Source: Malus domestica (Eukaryota; Streptophyta; Magnoliopsida; Rosales; Rosaceae). From it: a stretch of 64,000 nt of DNA. Location of the stretch: assembly GCF_042453785.1 (NCBI RefSeq), contig NC_091673.1:7027001-7091000 (forward strand), in the 5' to 3' direction. The first letter of the stretch is position 1. Every line of letters starts with the position of its first letter. Shown here piece after piece: positions 43,504 through 55,330 of the stretch. The position numbers were made by a program, and so were the translations under genes. The notes below the pieces were generated by a model. It had not been told where the DNA came from. It was given only the letters and a program-made list of their open reading frames with translations, and did not search any database.

Positions 43504-44024
43504 GACATGATGACAATATGGATGCGATTAATTAATTAATTTGTTGCTTATTTGAGAGTTATGGCATATAAGGCAATATCTTAATTGATTGGAGCAATTG
43601 CCTAGACATGATGACAATATGGATGCGATTAATTAATTAATTTGTTGTTTATTTGAGAGTTATGGCATATAAGGCAATATCTTAATTGATTGGAGCAATT
43701 GCCTAGACATGATGACAATATGGATGCGATTAATTAATTGATGCGATTAATTAATTAAGTTGTTATTTATTTGAGAGTTATGGCATATAAGGCAATATCT
43801 TAATTGATTGGAGCAATTGCCTAGACATGATGACAATATGGATGCGATTAATTAATTAATTTGTTGTTTATTTGAGAGTTATGGCATATAAGGCAATATC
43901 TTAATTGATTGGAGCAATTGCCTAGACATGATGACAATATGTATGCAATTAATTAATTAATTTGTTGTTTATTTGAGAGTTATGGCATATAAGGCAATAT
44001 CTTAATTGATTGGAGCAATTGCCT
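43504..44024 (+). repeat. tandem repeat, five units of about 101 bp
   Basis: Units start gacatgatgacaatatgg at 43504, 43605, 43706, 43824 and 43925. Four are about 101 bp and the third is 118 bp through an extra gatgcgattaattaatt. Copies are almost identical, which implies a recent expansion. Confidence 0.92.
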
Positions 44025-44212
44025 ATGGCATATTAGACATATGCGGTATTTTTATTTCTCATATATTTCACAAGAATAAATGTGTGGTTGATGCCTTAGT
44101 TAATATTGATGCAGATCATGCTGCATATTACTGGTGGTTTGACGATCCTTTATGTGCAGTTTTTACTTATATTCATGATTTTTCTGTTCCTATCAACTAT
44201 CTTTTAAGATGA
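44025..44212 (+). pseudogene. RNase H-like (RVT_3) fragment
   Basis: A short open frame with ICGIFISHIFHKNKCVVDAL followed by VNIDADHAAYYWWF. It resembles the end of plant RNase H-like domains found in LINEs and stand-alone ORFs (the usual SHI.REGN..ADALA pattern). Too short to classify. The stretch 44213-44640 after it has no recognised feature. Confidence 0.4.
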
Positions 44213-44699
44213 TTTTTTACAATATGTTTTCTTTGTACATGGGGTTGATTTTTTGTTCCCCTACCGTATTACTTGCTCTATTTTTTTTTTCTCAACGAGA
44301 TTTGACTTTAGGTCCCCCTCGTTTGCATTTCTCTCTTTATTCTAATAAGATCTAGGGAGCTGAACAGTGAACACTATCACCCCATTTTTTTAATTATTAA
44401 AAAAGAGATTTCTTTTATGCAGAACCAAGTTTAAATCCACTTTTTAGTAGTGCTTATTTAGAAAAGTTCTTTTATAACTGCAAAATAAAATTTGTACGTA
44501 GTTTTGCGAAAAAACGGAAAGAAAGAAATTTGTCGTGTGTGTGATTTTCACAACTTTTATTTTCTAGACTCACCCTTCTTTTTTTTTCGGTCTTTAAGTT
44601 ATATTTAAATTGAACGATTATAAAAAGACAAAGTAAATTACATGAGTGTGCCGTGTTCACAAAGAGAAAACTGGTTTGCGAAATTTATTAATTATTTTT

Positions 44700-45375
44700 T
44701 CATGCATCAATTTTCTATTTTGTTTTCAATGCAGTTTTCTGATTATGATGTTACAATTGTGAAACAAAATTTATTTTTAAGTGGAACAGATACGGGCGCA
44801 ATTACAATGGTGTGGCGATGGCATAATTTCTTAAGAAACCAAAGGAAGATTTTGCAGGGCAAATTGACTAGGGTTTGAGTAATAGAAAATTGGGTTAATG
44901 ATTTTCTTCAAATTGCATAATTCTTTCTATACAAGGTATTATATACAAATATTACAATTAAGCGCACAGCCGCTATTACGGCATGTAAGCCGTGATCCAC
45001 AATTTGTGGCATTTGACTTATGCTAGAAGAGGTAAATTATAATGATTATAATATTATAATAACTATGATAACATTTTCCTAATTCAGGAAGATATTATCA
45101 TAATCACAATAATTATTTCGAATAGAATTAGCTAAGAACCCTAAACTGATGAAGAAAGCACAAGCAGAAGAAAAAAATGCATCGGAAACAAAAGAAAAGT
45201 CACAGAAATTGATACAAATCAGCTCCAATACCTCAATATGGTAATAAAAGAAACCCTAAGACTGCATCCTCCAGCTCCATTGATCTTCCCAAGGAAACCA
45301 TGTCCCATTGCAAAATCCAGGGTTATGACATTGACCTCAAAACCCTAGTTCTTGTTATGAGTGGGCAATCTCACA
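44700..45375 (+). pseudogene. CYP71 partial copy C (first half of exon 2)
   Basis: The end of intron 1 and start of exon 2 at 44730-44815 resemble 39908-39992 of copy A (ttctgattatgatgttacaa, then GTDTGAITMVWRW). After a gap filled by unrelated AT-rich DNA, 45128-45375 matches copy A about 40000-40255 (gctaagaaccctaaactgat to ggcaatctcacaggacc). Several frameshifts are visible. The match breaks at the WAI-RDP codons, where TE sequence begins. Confidence 0.8.
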
Positions 45376-46420
45376 GGACCAGGCCCGGTGCCACAGGGGC
45401 AACTGTCCAGGGCCAAAATTGAAGGGGGCAAAAAAAAATGTAACCCAAATAACTAGGTATAAAAAAAATAAAAATAAAAAGTCCAGAGCCCAAATAGGGC
45501 AAGAGCCCAGGAAAGATGAAAAACAGCCTAGGTTTTGGGCGTTACAAAAAAAATAAAAAAAATAAAGGACATTAGAGGGGCCACTCGGTGGTCTAGGTTT
45601 TGGGCATTATAATCAACAAAAAAAAAAAGAACAAAACGACATTAAAGGGACCACTCGGTCCCCACTAACCCTAACTCCCATATCCCCACCCCCCTTTGTT
45701 CCCCATTTCCCCAACTTCTCCTTGCCGTCCTGACCCCCTGACTCCCTTTCACCAGCAAGCTGTTGCAGCACAGGAGGTCCCTGTCCGGCTGTCCCTTCTC
45801 CTCAGCTCAGCGCCAAGCCCATTGGTCGTTGCAAGTGCAAGAGCACTCACTCACCACCAACCCTTCCTTTTGAGTTTTGAGGTAAACTAATTTTTAAATT
45901 TTGAATTATCAATTCATAATTTCATATAAAATTTTGCAAGTAGCATAGAATTATATGACAATTGATGTATAGAATTGTTGTTGTTGATGAATTGAATTCT
46001 TGACTTATTGAATTATTTGATTTCATTTCAAACCCAATTTTTAGGTTCAATTTTTATAATATGTTAAACTATATGTTAGTGTTTTTATAATATATAATAT
46101 GTGTTGGAATGATAATTTTGATAGGAAATTTTTGTTATATCATGTGTAGGTAATTTTTGCAAACAAAGTATCGAAGCCATGTCTTTTAGGAAACAACTCT
46201 CTAATAATATGAAAAGGAAAAAAAGGCAAAGGATAACGAAATTTCAAGGAGCTTCACTAGGAATGGTTGTATATGATTGTATTTTTGATTGTTGGGGTTT
46301 AGGTACTATGTCCCCTCCCCCGGTTGTATATTTTCTTAAGTAATATAATTTGAACGTGAGGGCCTAGCGGCCCCCCCCCCCCCACCCCCAGCTTCGACTG
46401 GGTTCGAACCCTTGTTATGG
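45376..46420 (+). mobile_element. unclassified DNA transposon, possible hAT remnant
   Basis: It starts CAGGCCCGGTGCCACAGG, a hAT-like terminus, and ends in a C-rich run near 46370-46400. A frame at 46178 (MSFRKQLSNNMKRKKRQRIT) resembles the start of MYM/TTF-type hAT transposases but stops after about 50 codons. I found no clear target duplication. Two ggccactcggt repeats occur at about 45576 and 45649. Confidence 0.45.
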
Positions 46421-46439
46421 TTACGATTGAATACAACTG

Positions 46440-47950
46440 ATTGTCCCCGTGAACTAATAGCGTTGCAATTTAAATTCATTGTCCAGTCTAATAAAAGATG
46501 CTCAGAGTGTCATGGAAATAAGCTTTGCTATAAAGACAAAAGCAGAAACTACCGGTAAATTTTTAAGAAAGAAAGGTAAAAACCTAAAGAATACTACAAC
46601 TGCTGCTATAAACTTTGAATGAAATAAGAGAAACAACAGAAGTCCAACTACACACATGCCACACATTCCAACAGTTGCCTGCCAAGTTCGCGGACAAGGT
46701 CAACCAGAAATGCGCGATAATTAGTTTTCTGGAGGAAATTGTATAAGCTTGGCACAAGCATCTCAAATACCAGTTAAGACCATTTAAATTAAAAAATGTC
46801 TTAACCCCCAAAAATATTGGTGAAGTTGGGGAATCATTTTATCAAAAATCAAGCATATTGATATACTTACTATACATATATGGTTACGATAGTCAAACCA
46901 GTTCCGTGTTTGAACACAAACTGCAAAGAATAAAGCCACTTAACTAACAACTGACCCAAATTTCATTTTACAACTGCTAAGAAGCAAAAGAAATAACCAT
47001 CATTTCTGTTTGAAAACAACTGCAAAGAATAAAGCCACTTTACCAACAATGGACCCAAATTTCATTTTACAACTGCTAAGAAGCAAAAGAAATAATTAGA
47101 AATAATAAAAATGACTTGAAAACTTTGAGTTTTAATCAAAATGATAAAGAGATGTTGTTGTGAATAGTATCATGTGTGAATTTTTAGAGTAAAAATATCA
47201 TTTTCGTTAAAAGTGAACAATACTAAAAATGTTTCATTAAAACTTCCAAAGAAATAATCATGACAGGAAAAGCATACTCACCGACTTCCATTCCCATCAT
47301 ACTTCCCACGCAAGGACAAAGATTGTCTGCCCTCTACCGATGCCTTTTCTGTGCCTTCCTGTTTTGTGTGGTCACGGTTAAGTCACATTAATATTTTATA
47401 TTTTTTTTATGGATATAATAAGACAAATTGAATAGTAATATAAAATGTTGACGTGACTTAACCATGACTATACAAACAGAAAGACATCAAAAATGAAGGG
47501 CAGACAATCCTTGTCCCCCACGCAAATGTAGCACATCAACTTCAATACGGTATTTCTTGATGACAACTTTTATAGCTACCATTTCTTTTGCTTCCCTATC
47601 CCATCATTCCAAAACCTGACCAAAAGTTCCTAGACGACGCAAAGAGCAGAAATATGAGAAGACAGACCAAGGGTACAGGAACCCATCTAGACATTGGTCT
47701 AAATCCAGTGAAACACCAATTTTTCTATGAATCTTATCTGCAAGTACAGAAACAATAGTTTAAGCGAGAACTACAAATATTTTACAAACAAAAAATAACA
47801 ACAAACAACTATGTCTATGTGTGTGTGTTAAATGAAAACAAATATTCTGTACTACTCACTCAGGCTAAATTATTTTGGCACGCACACAGTTAGGAAAAAG
47901 AATGAATAAAAGGAAAAATTTCAACACTTTAGATATATATATTATCTAAA
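46440..47950 (-). pseudogene. AFC2 kinase fragment 1 (exons 6 to 3 and part of intron 2)
   Basis: Collinear with AFC2 from intron 6 (about 21505) to intron 2. It contains exon 6 (about 46655-46770), exon 5 (about 46868-46920), exon 4 (about 47280-47630, split by a MITE) and exon 3 (about 47718-47745), with introns retained. A tandem duplication of about 92 bp lies at 46907-47092. The presence of introns excludes a processed origin. The short intron 2 sequence at 47746-47950 lacks the transposons of the functional gene. Confidence 0.88.
47305..47525. mobile_element. MULE-like MITE family 1, copy 2, inside the AFC2 pseudo-exon 4
   Basis: Element 47314-47516 (203 bp) with ends GGACAAAGATTGTCTGCCC and its complement, flanked by perfect 9-bp CCCACGCAA (47305-47313 and 47517-47525). 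The uninterrupted sequence at AFC2 22087-22105 confirms the insertion point. Related to 12566-12776. Confidence 0.93.
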
Positions 47951-48450
47951 GGGAATTGTTATTGACACGTCAAAAATTTCATTTGACATTTCAAGTTTTT
48001 TATAATTAGAAAGAAAAATACATTTGAGAAGTGTAGAATGAGATTTATGAATGCATGTTATGTATGGAGATTAATAAAATGAATTATGTGAATTCTTTTT
48101 CTACAATCAATATAAAAGTTTCAATCCTTCTAATTTTGTGGATTACAACAACTACACTAATATATGCATCATGCGTTTTAAGTGTTTTTGAAATTTAAAA
48201 ATATTTTTTCTAAATACGTTTTCGGTCATTTAAAAACATTTTCCAAATGAATACTTATTCAACACCATTTTATTCTTATTATCAAAATTCTTATAATGAT
48301 CAATTTGACTTAAAAAGCCCATATTTGAAAAATAATCTTTTGCTTTTATGGATGAAATTGTCTATTTGCACTCGAGTGATGTGATATGTTTTTTTTAAAA
48401 TAATTAATGATATGTTAATATTTAATTAGATTAGTGATATTCACACACTT
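47951..48450. other. AT-rich spacer
   Basis: No gene, repeat family or RNA was recognised in this 500-bp stretch. Confidence 0.5.
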
Positions 48451-48452
48451 AT

Positions 48453-49670
48453 TTTTATCTTGGGTAAAAGACTGTTTACTACCCTCATGTTTCGTGGTTT
48501 TCAACATTTAGTACATCATGTTTTTTTCGTCTCAGAGTCATACCTAAAGTGTAAATTTTGGGACAGTCTCATACATCCGTTAGTCAAACTGTTAAGTTTT
48601 TCGTTAACTGTGACGTGGCGCACTGAGTGGGCGCCACGTGTCATCCACGTTTTTTTTTAATTTTTTAATTTTTTTTTTAATTTTTTTCTTTTTTTTTCTT
48701 CTTCTTCCTTCTTCTTCTTCCTCCTACTGCAACTTTCTGTTTTTTTTTTTTTTTTCTTCTTCCTTTTGCTTCTTCCTTCCTTCCTCCTTCTTTCCCTTTC
48801 TTCCCCTTCTTCCTTCTTCTTCCTCCGAAATCTGGGGAATGTTTTTTTTTTTTTTTTTTCTTTCTTCTTCTTCCTCCTTCTTCCTTCCCCTTCTTCCTTC
48901 TTCTTCCTTCTTCTTCTTCTTCTTCTTCTTCTTCCTCCGAAATCTGGGGAAGTTTGTTTTTTTTTTTTTTCTTTCTTCTTCTTCCTCCTTCTTCTTCTTC
49001 TTCTTCCTCAAAAAAAAAAAAAAAAAAAAAAACACTTTTATCTTTTCTTCCTCTTCTTCTTCTTCTTCTTTCTCTTTCCTCCTTCCTTCTTCTTCTTCTT
49101 CTTCTTCTTCTTCCTCCGAATCTGCCCAGATTCAATTTTTTTTTTCTTCCTCATTCTTCTCCTTCTTCCTTCCCCTTCTTCGTTCTTCTTCTTCTTCCTC
49201 CGAATTTGGGGGAAGATGAAAGTGTTTTTTTTTTTTTTTTTTGAGGAAGAAGATGAAGAAGAAGAAGAAAGAAAGAAAAAAAAAACATTCCCCAAATTTC
49301 GGAGGAAGAAGAAGGAAGAAGAAGGAAGAAGGGGAAGAAAGGGAAAGGAAGGAGGAAGGAAGAAAGAAGCAAAAGGAAGAAGCAAAAAAAAAAAAAAAAA
49401 AAAGCAGAAAGTTGCAGTCGGAGGAAGAAGAAGAAGAAGGAAGAAGAAGAAAAGAAAAGAAAGAAAAAAAAAACGTGGATGACACGTGGCGCCCACTCAG
49501 TGCGCCACATCACAGTTAACGAAAAACTTAACAGTTTGACTAACGGATGTATGAGACTGTCCCAAAATTTACACTTTAGGTATGACTCTGAGACGAAAAA
49601 AACTTGATGTACTAAATATTGAAAACCACGAAACATTAGGGTAGTAAACAGTCTTTTACCCTTTTATCTT
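48453..49670. mobile_element. 1,200-bp foldback element with purine/pyrimidine interior and 9-bp target duplication
   Basis: Element 48462-49661. Arms of about 193 bp are near-perfect inverted repeats (gggtaaaagactgtttacta on the left; its complement on the right). The perfect 9-bp TTTTATCTT flanks it (48453-48461 and 49662-49670). Between the arms lie CTT/TTC-rich runs (48655-49230), a central A-run (about 49010-49032) and GAA-rich runs (49240-49470), which themselves pair. The many long low-complexity open frames here are artefacts of that composition. Confidence 0.9.
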
Positions 49671-51119
49671 TTACACACTCATTACAATTTTTGGTTGTGT
49701 GATCAAATGAACTGAAAAAGATAAATGAACAAAAATTAACAAGAGAATGTGAAAAACATTATCCTTTGACTAGTCTAAATCCACACACTGTATGTGAGAG
49801 CTGTTTTTTTTTTTTTTTTCTTTTTGCACGGGTTTGTGCAGTTAAGAAGAGAGACGTGAGGTAAAGATAAAGTGAAATTTATTTTAATGCCCATGTGAGG
49901 AAAGATAAAAAATAAAATAAAACTCTTTTTTGTTTGAAATTTATTTTAATGCCCATGTGTTTTCTTTTAGTTTTATTAAATTGTGAATAAAAGATCAAAT
50001 TATTTTTTTAAAAATTTTTTTTATGATAAAAGAGAGTTTTGTTAATAAATACTAATATATATGCCCACATATAAAGTCCGTGTAAAATTTTTTACTTTTG
50101 TTTTAAATTTGAAGGAGAGAAGAAGAGAGTGAGAGAGAACGTTGGAGTGGGGAGAGTGGGAGAGAAGTTAGTTTTTTTTTTTTTTTTAATTTTTTATTAA
50201 ATTAGATATGATAAGATCATATGTAGATAAGGCTTAAAGTTAAACAAAAAATAACAAAATTTTTATTTGTGAAATTACGTTGTTATCTTTAACTTTTTTG
50301 TTGTGACAAAAGACAAAAATGTCTTTTCACTCTCTTTTGATTAACAAAAAAGATTTCATTAATATGTATTTTAATAATACACATGACACCTAATAATCAT
50401 ACATGCTCCATTTTATATTAGTTTAGATAAGAAAAAAAAGAATTTTAAAGAAAAGCTCTTGATACTGTTCATTTTAATGAAAAATCACATTTTTACACTA
50501 AAAAGTTAATCATAGTATTATTCACTTTACCATTTATTTTGTCCTTATCGTTAAAACTTAAAGTTTTCAAGCCATTTTCATTAGTTTTCCTTAAGAAAAA
50601 GCTATAAAATGTAAGAAGAAAATGGGTGATTGTCGTTGTTTTTTAATGAAATCAAACTTGAAGATGATAAATTTTTCAGTACGTCCATAATAGAAGGTGT
50701 TACATTATATGTCATTATAAAATTAATGAATTTTTTTTTAAGGTGTCCTACTGATTATATTTAATAATATGGGGCGTACTGTGCTCAGAGTACATTAAAA
50801 ATGTTCTCCTTGATTACATTTGGTATGCTTATTTAGCACGAAAAGGTTAGAACTTTGTGGAATTTTCTGTGGTATTCTGCACGTGTTTAGGACTACGACA
50901 AAAACCATTTTTGTCTTGAGTCCACCGTTTCAACTTTCGTGCATAATTTTCTTCGACATTTTCTACTCCACTAGGCACTTGTCGGAGTTGCTGGCTTCAA
51001 TTCATCACTTTGACCATCTAGCGCGATATAGATAAATAGAGAATTTGTAGTGTGCTAAGAACACGGTTCAACATATTAAATGTTGTAATATAAAATGTTG
51101 GATACTTAAATTTTTTTTA
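49671..51119. other. AT-rich intergenic stretch
   Basis: About 1.45 kb with T-runs and A-rich segments. Part of 50820-51010 (tagcacgaaaaggttagaac) resembles 30920-31050. No gene is supported. Confidence 0.5.
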
Positions 51120-51993
51120 TGAGGCCATCTCTAACCGATGGCTGGCCAGAGGCCTCGTTTTAGCCCTCTGGCCCTCCAAGATTCTCCAAGATATTAATAT
51201 TTTAATGAACAATACATGACCATATTTGCCTCCGTCTCCAACCGAGGGCCAGAGGGCCAGAGGGCTCGTTTTAGCCCTGTCACAAAAAACCGTCTCCAAC
51301 CGAGGGCCAAACATAATTTATTATTTAAAAACTACAACTTAATTTTATTTAAAAATCATGTTGGTTAGTGTTGTATAATTTTTATGTTGGTTAATGTTAT
51401 TTAATGTTGTTTCATATTGTTTAATGTTGTTTCATGTTACTTAATTTAATTTAATGTTGTATAATGGCTTAGGAAGTTATAGGAAAAAAATAGAATTTAA
51501 AAAAAATATGAAACAAATTTTGTGAAATAGAAGTTATAGGAAAAAAATGGAATTTAAAAAAAAATATGAAACAAATTTTGTAAAATAGAAGTTATATGAA
51601 AAAAATATGAACCAAATTTTGTAAAATATAAGTTATAGGAAAAAAATAGAATTAAAAAAAAATTGAAACAAATTTTGTAAAATAGAAGTTATAGGAAGTT
51701 ATAGAAAAAAATAAGAAAAAAAAAAGGTTTAAATTCATAAAAAAAAAAAGGATTTACAACGGCTAGTGGCACTAGCCGTTGGAAGTTTGAATTCAAATTG
51801 TTATTTTTGTCGTTTGTAACCGACAGAAATGAGAAACATTAAAAAAAAAAAATAGCCAGCCCTCCAGCCCTCCAGCCCTCTCCGATCCCGTGGGGCCCTC
51901 CCAGATTCCCGAGCCCTTTGGCCTAGCCCTCGGTTGGAGACGGTTTTAGGGCTATTTTCGGCCCTCTGGACCCTTCGGTTGGAGATGGCCTGA
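51120..51993. mobile_element. 868-bp terminal-inverted-repeat element, possibly Harbinger-like
   Basis: Element 51123-51990 with ends GGCCATCTCTAACCGATGG and CGGTTGGAGATGGCC, and TGA on both sides (51120-51122, 51991-51993). Subterminal AGAGGGCC and AACCGAGGGCC motifs recur inverted. The interior (51471-51715) has four tandem copies of a unit of about 60 bp, gaagttataggaaaaaaat. No coding capacity. The 3-bp duplication is weak evidence for PIF/Harbinger. Confidence 0.6.
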
Positions 51994-52037
51994 GAGTTAA
52001 TATAGCGAGCTGCTTCTTGGCTTACTCCCTAGATAAC

Positions 52038-52570
52038 ATTTTCGCAAGGTTCTAAAAGACGCTAGGTGCTAGTCGGATGGCGGACTGGGACCTAGCGCCT
52101 AGGTGACTAGACGAAGCTTAGGCGGACTATGTGCATTTAAGTAAATCTATTGTATTTCGGATAAATAAGTGTCTGTTTATACTTAAAATATATATAATTT
52201 CATCATAAACTAGAAAATAGAATGATATATATATATATATATATATTATAAAGTAATGAAACATAATGAAAACATGAGGAGCAAACATATAATGTATGTT
52301 TATTTAAGTGTCCAATAAGTCTCTTACAATTTATTGGAAACAATAAAATGCAAAAGAAAAGTTATCTATTTTCTATCTAAGTGAGTTGCAACCTAGGTAG
52401 GTGTCTAGACAGGTCTGGGAGGGCTAGGCGGGTGCATAGGTAGTCTAGGCGGGCGCCTCAGCAGGTCTAGACACCATTTCTTAATTTTTAAACGCCTATG
52501 CATTAATCGGGGTGGTGGACAACCACCTAGCCGGCACTAGATGGAGATTTTTAGAACAATGATTTTTGTA
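52038..52570. mobile_element. GTTCTAAAAA-type DNA element, copy 3
   Basis: Element of about 515 bp (52047-52561), ends AAGGTTCTAAAAGACGC and ATTTTTAGAACAATG. Flanks ATTTTCGCA and ATTTTTGTA agree at 7 of 9 positions, as expected of an old duplication. Interior AT-rich with an (AT)n run at 52226-52246. Confidence 0.65.
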
Positions 52571-53445
52571 AAGAAAAGGTAAGCAAGGACGTCATGATCA
52601 TTGATCATGTTCTCGGCAAGAACGTTTCTTTATCGAGAACTGCTAAGGAAACTCTCTCAAAGTGGGCTCTCTATAGATTCTCTGTCACCTTACAGTTTAA
52701 CGACAATTCTCGCAAACATTATAGAATATTGTAACAAAACCATGAAGTGGCAGAGAGTTTATGGAGAGTCTTCAGAGAATCTTCTTAACATTTCTCTTAG
52801 TTATTAGCTTGCTTAGAGTTAGAAAGCAATGAGAGCCTTTAGCTAGGCGAACCTATAAGAGCACTTCCACCCCTACCAAATTTCCCAAGTAATTACTGTA
52901 TGGGCTACTAAGCAAGGCAATTACTGTCTTTAGTGAATAGTAAATGCCCAAGTGTACCTCTTTCCCAAAACTGAATAGCAAGGCTTATGGGTACTAACAT
53001 ATATATTATTATATGTTTATATAAAATAATAAAAGATAATCTTATTTTTAATTTTAGATATGATTTTTAACCAATCTCGTCACATCACGTGTCATTAAGC
53101 GGAAGTACAATTTTTGTGGATAAATTTTCGAGTAGACTTTTAACCAATTCTATAGCTCCACGAGTCATGATTCTGTAAGAATTTTGTGGATAAACTTTCG
53201 AACGATTTGTGAATAAATATGAAATATGATGTAAGGTGGAAGAGCATGGTTAGGTTATATTTATTTTTGTATTTTTTAATAATTTTTATTAACTTAATTA
53301 ATAACGGACCGTCGGATTACAAAAAATTGTAATCCAACAACCTAGTTTTGACACTTATGCCAACGGTAACATTTGAAAATTTTCTGAATTTTTAAGCCTA
53401 AATGTTGATCTGAAAAACCAACCGTCCAAATTTTGACACCTTACC
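52571..53445. other. intergenic stretch, no recognised gene
   Basis: It starts with a fragment similar to the 30963-31503 repeat (gtaagcaaggacgtcatgatc). The rest shows no feature. Confidence 0.5.
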
Positions 53446-55330
53446 TAACCTTTCGGAAAGGCTGAGTGTGCCTGCCCGGCGGGCCCCAACTCTTTTCTTT
53501 TTGTCGGGCCACTTGCCTTCCTCCTGCGTGTAATTCACACGCCTGCCTAAATAAATATAAAAAAGTGGCTGACGTCAACCACCTGCGGTGATGAGCTAGG
53601 TGAGTCGAGTTCGTGTTGTCTGTCGGGCTCCCTTGGAACCCAGTTAAGTGAGTTGGGCTGGAGTGATTTTGACGAGGGGGGATTGGATTGCCCAATAGCC
53701 CAGGATATATTCATGGGATGGAAGTGCTCTAAAAGAAGTCTTCGTAATTTTATTGGCCGACCTAATTACTAACACTATAAAACTCCAAATCTCTCTTTTG
53801 TATCATCTGCATGTCTTGCCATGCGACTACAGCTGACACTGGCACGAAGTTTTTGGTTGAATGCTCATATATGATGGATAGGTTTCAACTTTCATCCCAT
53901 GAAAGCACATGGAGTTCTGTTAGCTGCCTGACAAGTTGGCTGGTAGATATTTGCGGGATTTTGCTTCCTGGCCGCGCATGTATAATCCTTATCCATAGTA
54001 GACATATTAATAGTAGTAATATTATGAGTTCGTTAAAACAGAATTGATTCAGGGAATTGGAGACACAAAATAGAAAGTTGTTTGTGCCCATTAGCATGCA
54101 GAATGCTTAACCATCAATTAATCGTTAAGAGTACTATCATGAGCCTGTCAAAATAGAATTTAGTAGACTACAAACATAAATAGAAAGTTGTTTGCCCCAA
54201 CAGTATGCATAATGTTTATCCATTAACCGATTAAGATTGTTTGTACCATACTTGACCAATCCCGAAACTACCAAGCACCGGTCAACGTTATAGCGTCAAG
54301 GACTCAGAAGAGTTTCTCTCCAACCAGGAGGCCAATCACACTGCAACACGTGTCAACATCAAAGGCCAATCACAGCATGACACGTGTCAATGACAGAACA
54401 AAGCTATAAACTCTCTTCTATAAAAGGAGATCATTCTCCCACAATAATCCCCAATATCATTTGTACTAAATCATTCACTAGTACTCACTAAATGAGAGCT
54501 TGAACCTATGTACTTGTGTAAGCCCTTCACAATTAATGAGAACTCCTCTACTCCGTAGACGTAGCAAATATGGGTGAACCACGTACATCTTGTGTTTGCT
54601 TCCCTGTCTCTATCCATTTGCATACTTATCCACACTAGTGACCGGAGCAATCTAGCGAAGGTCACAAACTTGACATTTTTTATTGTACCAAAGTCCTCGC
54701 TGATTTTGTGCATCAACAAAGATATTATTTGAGTTTGTCAAAACATGATTCAGTGGAATGGAGACATAAATAAAAAATTGGCGCCAGCAGCACGCATAAT
54801 GCTTATCCATCAACCCATCAATATATAGGAGTACTATCATGGTTTGTCAAAACAAGATTCAATAGAATACAAACATAAATAAAAAGTTGTTTGCGCTAAT
54901 AACATGCATAATGCTTATCTATTAACCGATAAATTTATAGGAGTACTATCATGAGTTTGTCAAAACAAGATTCACTATACTACAAACATAAATAGAAAGT
55001 TGTTTGTGCCAGCAGCATGTATAATGCTTATCCATTAACCGATCAATATAAATGCTATCATGAGTTCGTCAAAATAAAATCCAGTAGACTACATATATAA
55101 ATAAAAAGTTGTTTGCGCCCATATGAAACAATATGGTTGAGAAAGAGGAAAAGAGATGTATCTTGCATTTGTTGTGTTTTTTTTTTAATTTTTTTTTTGT
55201 TTTGAGATTTCTCCACATGAATCTAATTAATTGAAGGATATGGATTGCTATCCATCCACCGATCGGTACTATCATAAGTTATCCAAAATAAATCCAGAGG
55301 GCTAGAGACATAACTAAAAAGTTGTTAAGA
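53446..55330. repeat. block B counterpart of the CYP upstream region with 111-bp array
   Basis: From 53740 it matches block A from about 35690, including the 111-bp units (cores near 54078, 54183, 54886, 54998 and 55107), and is interrupted at 54238 by the solo LTR. Upstream, 53455-53530 matches A 31806-31885 (agtgtgcctgcccggcg, tgtcgggccacttgccttcc), so the Harbinger/hAT nest in A is inserted into sequence that B retains. Confidence 0.8.
54233..54723 (+). mobile_element. solo LTR, 481 bp, with 5-bp target duplication
   Basis: The LTR begins TGTTTGTACC at 54238 and ends GCATCAACA at 54718, flanked by AAGAT (54233-54237 and 54719-54723). Block A carries the uninterrupted sequence ccgattaagatattatt at 36185-36201. 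It contains a TATA-like tctataaaagg (54417). No internal retrotransposon sequence is present, so unequal recombination between LTRs is the likely origin. Confidence 0.92.

Noticed and set aside
43504-44024. Regular 101-bp repeats considered as a CRISPR array
   Set aside because: The units are contiguous with no unique spacers, and the sequence is plant nuclear DNA.
45696-45890. 64-codon frame starting MFPISPTSPCR
   Set aside because: Lies in transposon sequence, has no homology I recognise and is short.
48638-49519. Several overlapping open frames of 90-240 codons on both strands
   Set aside because: They are poly-Phe/Ser/Leu or poly-Lys/Glu translations of CTT/GAA-rich foldback sequence, not genes.
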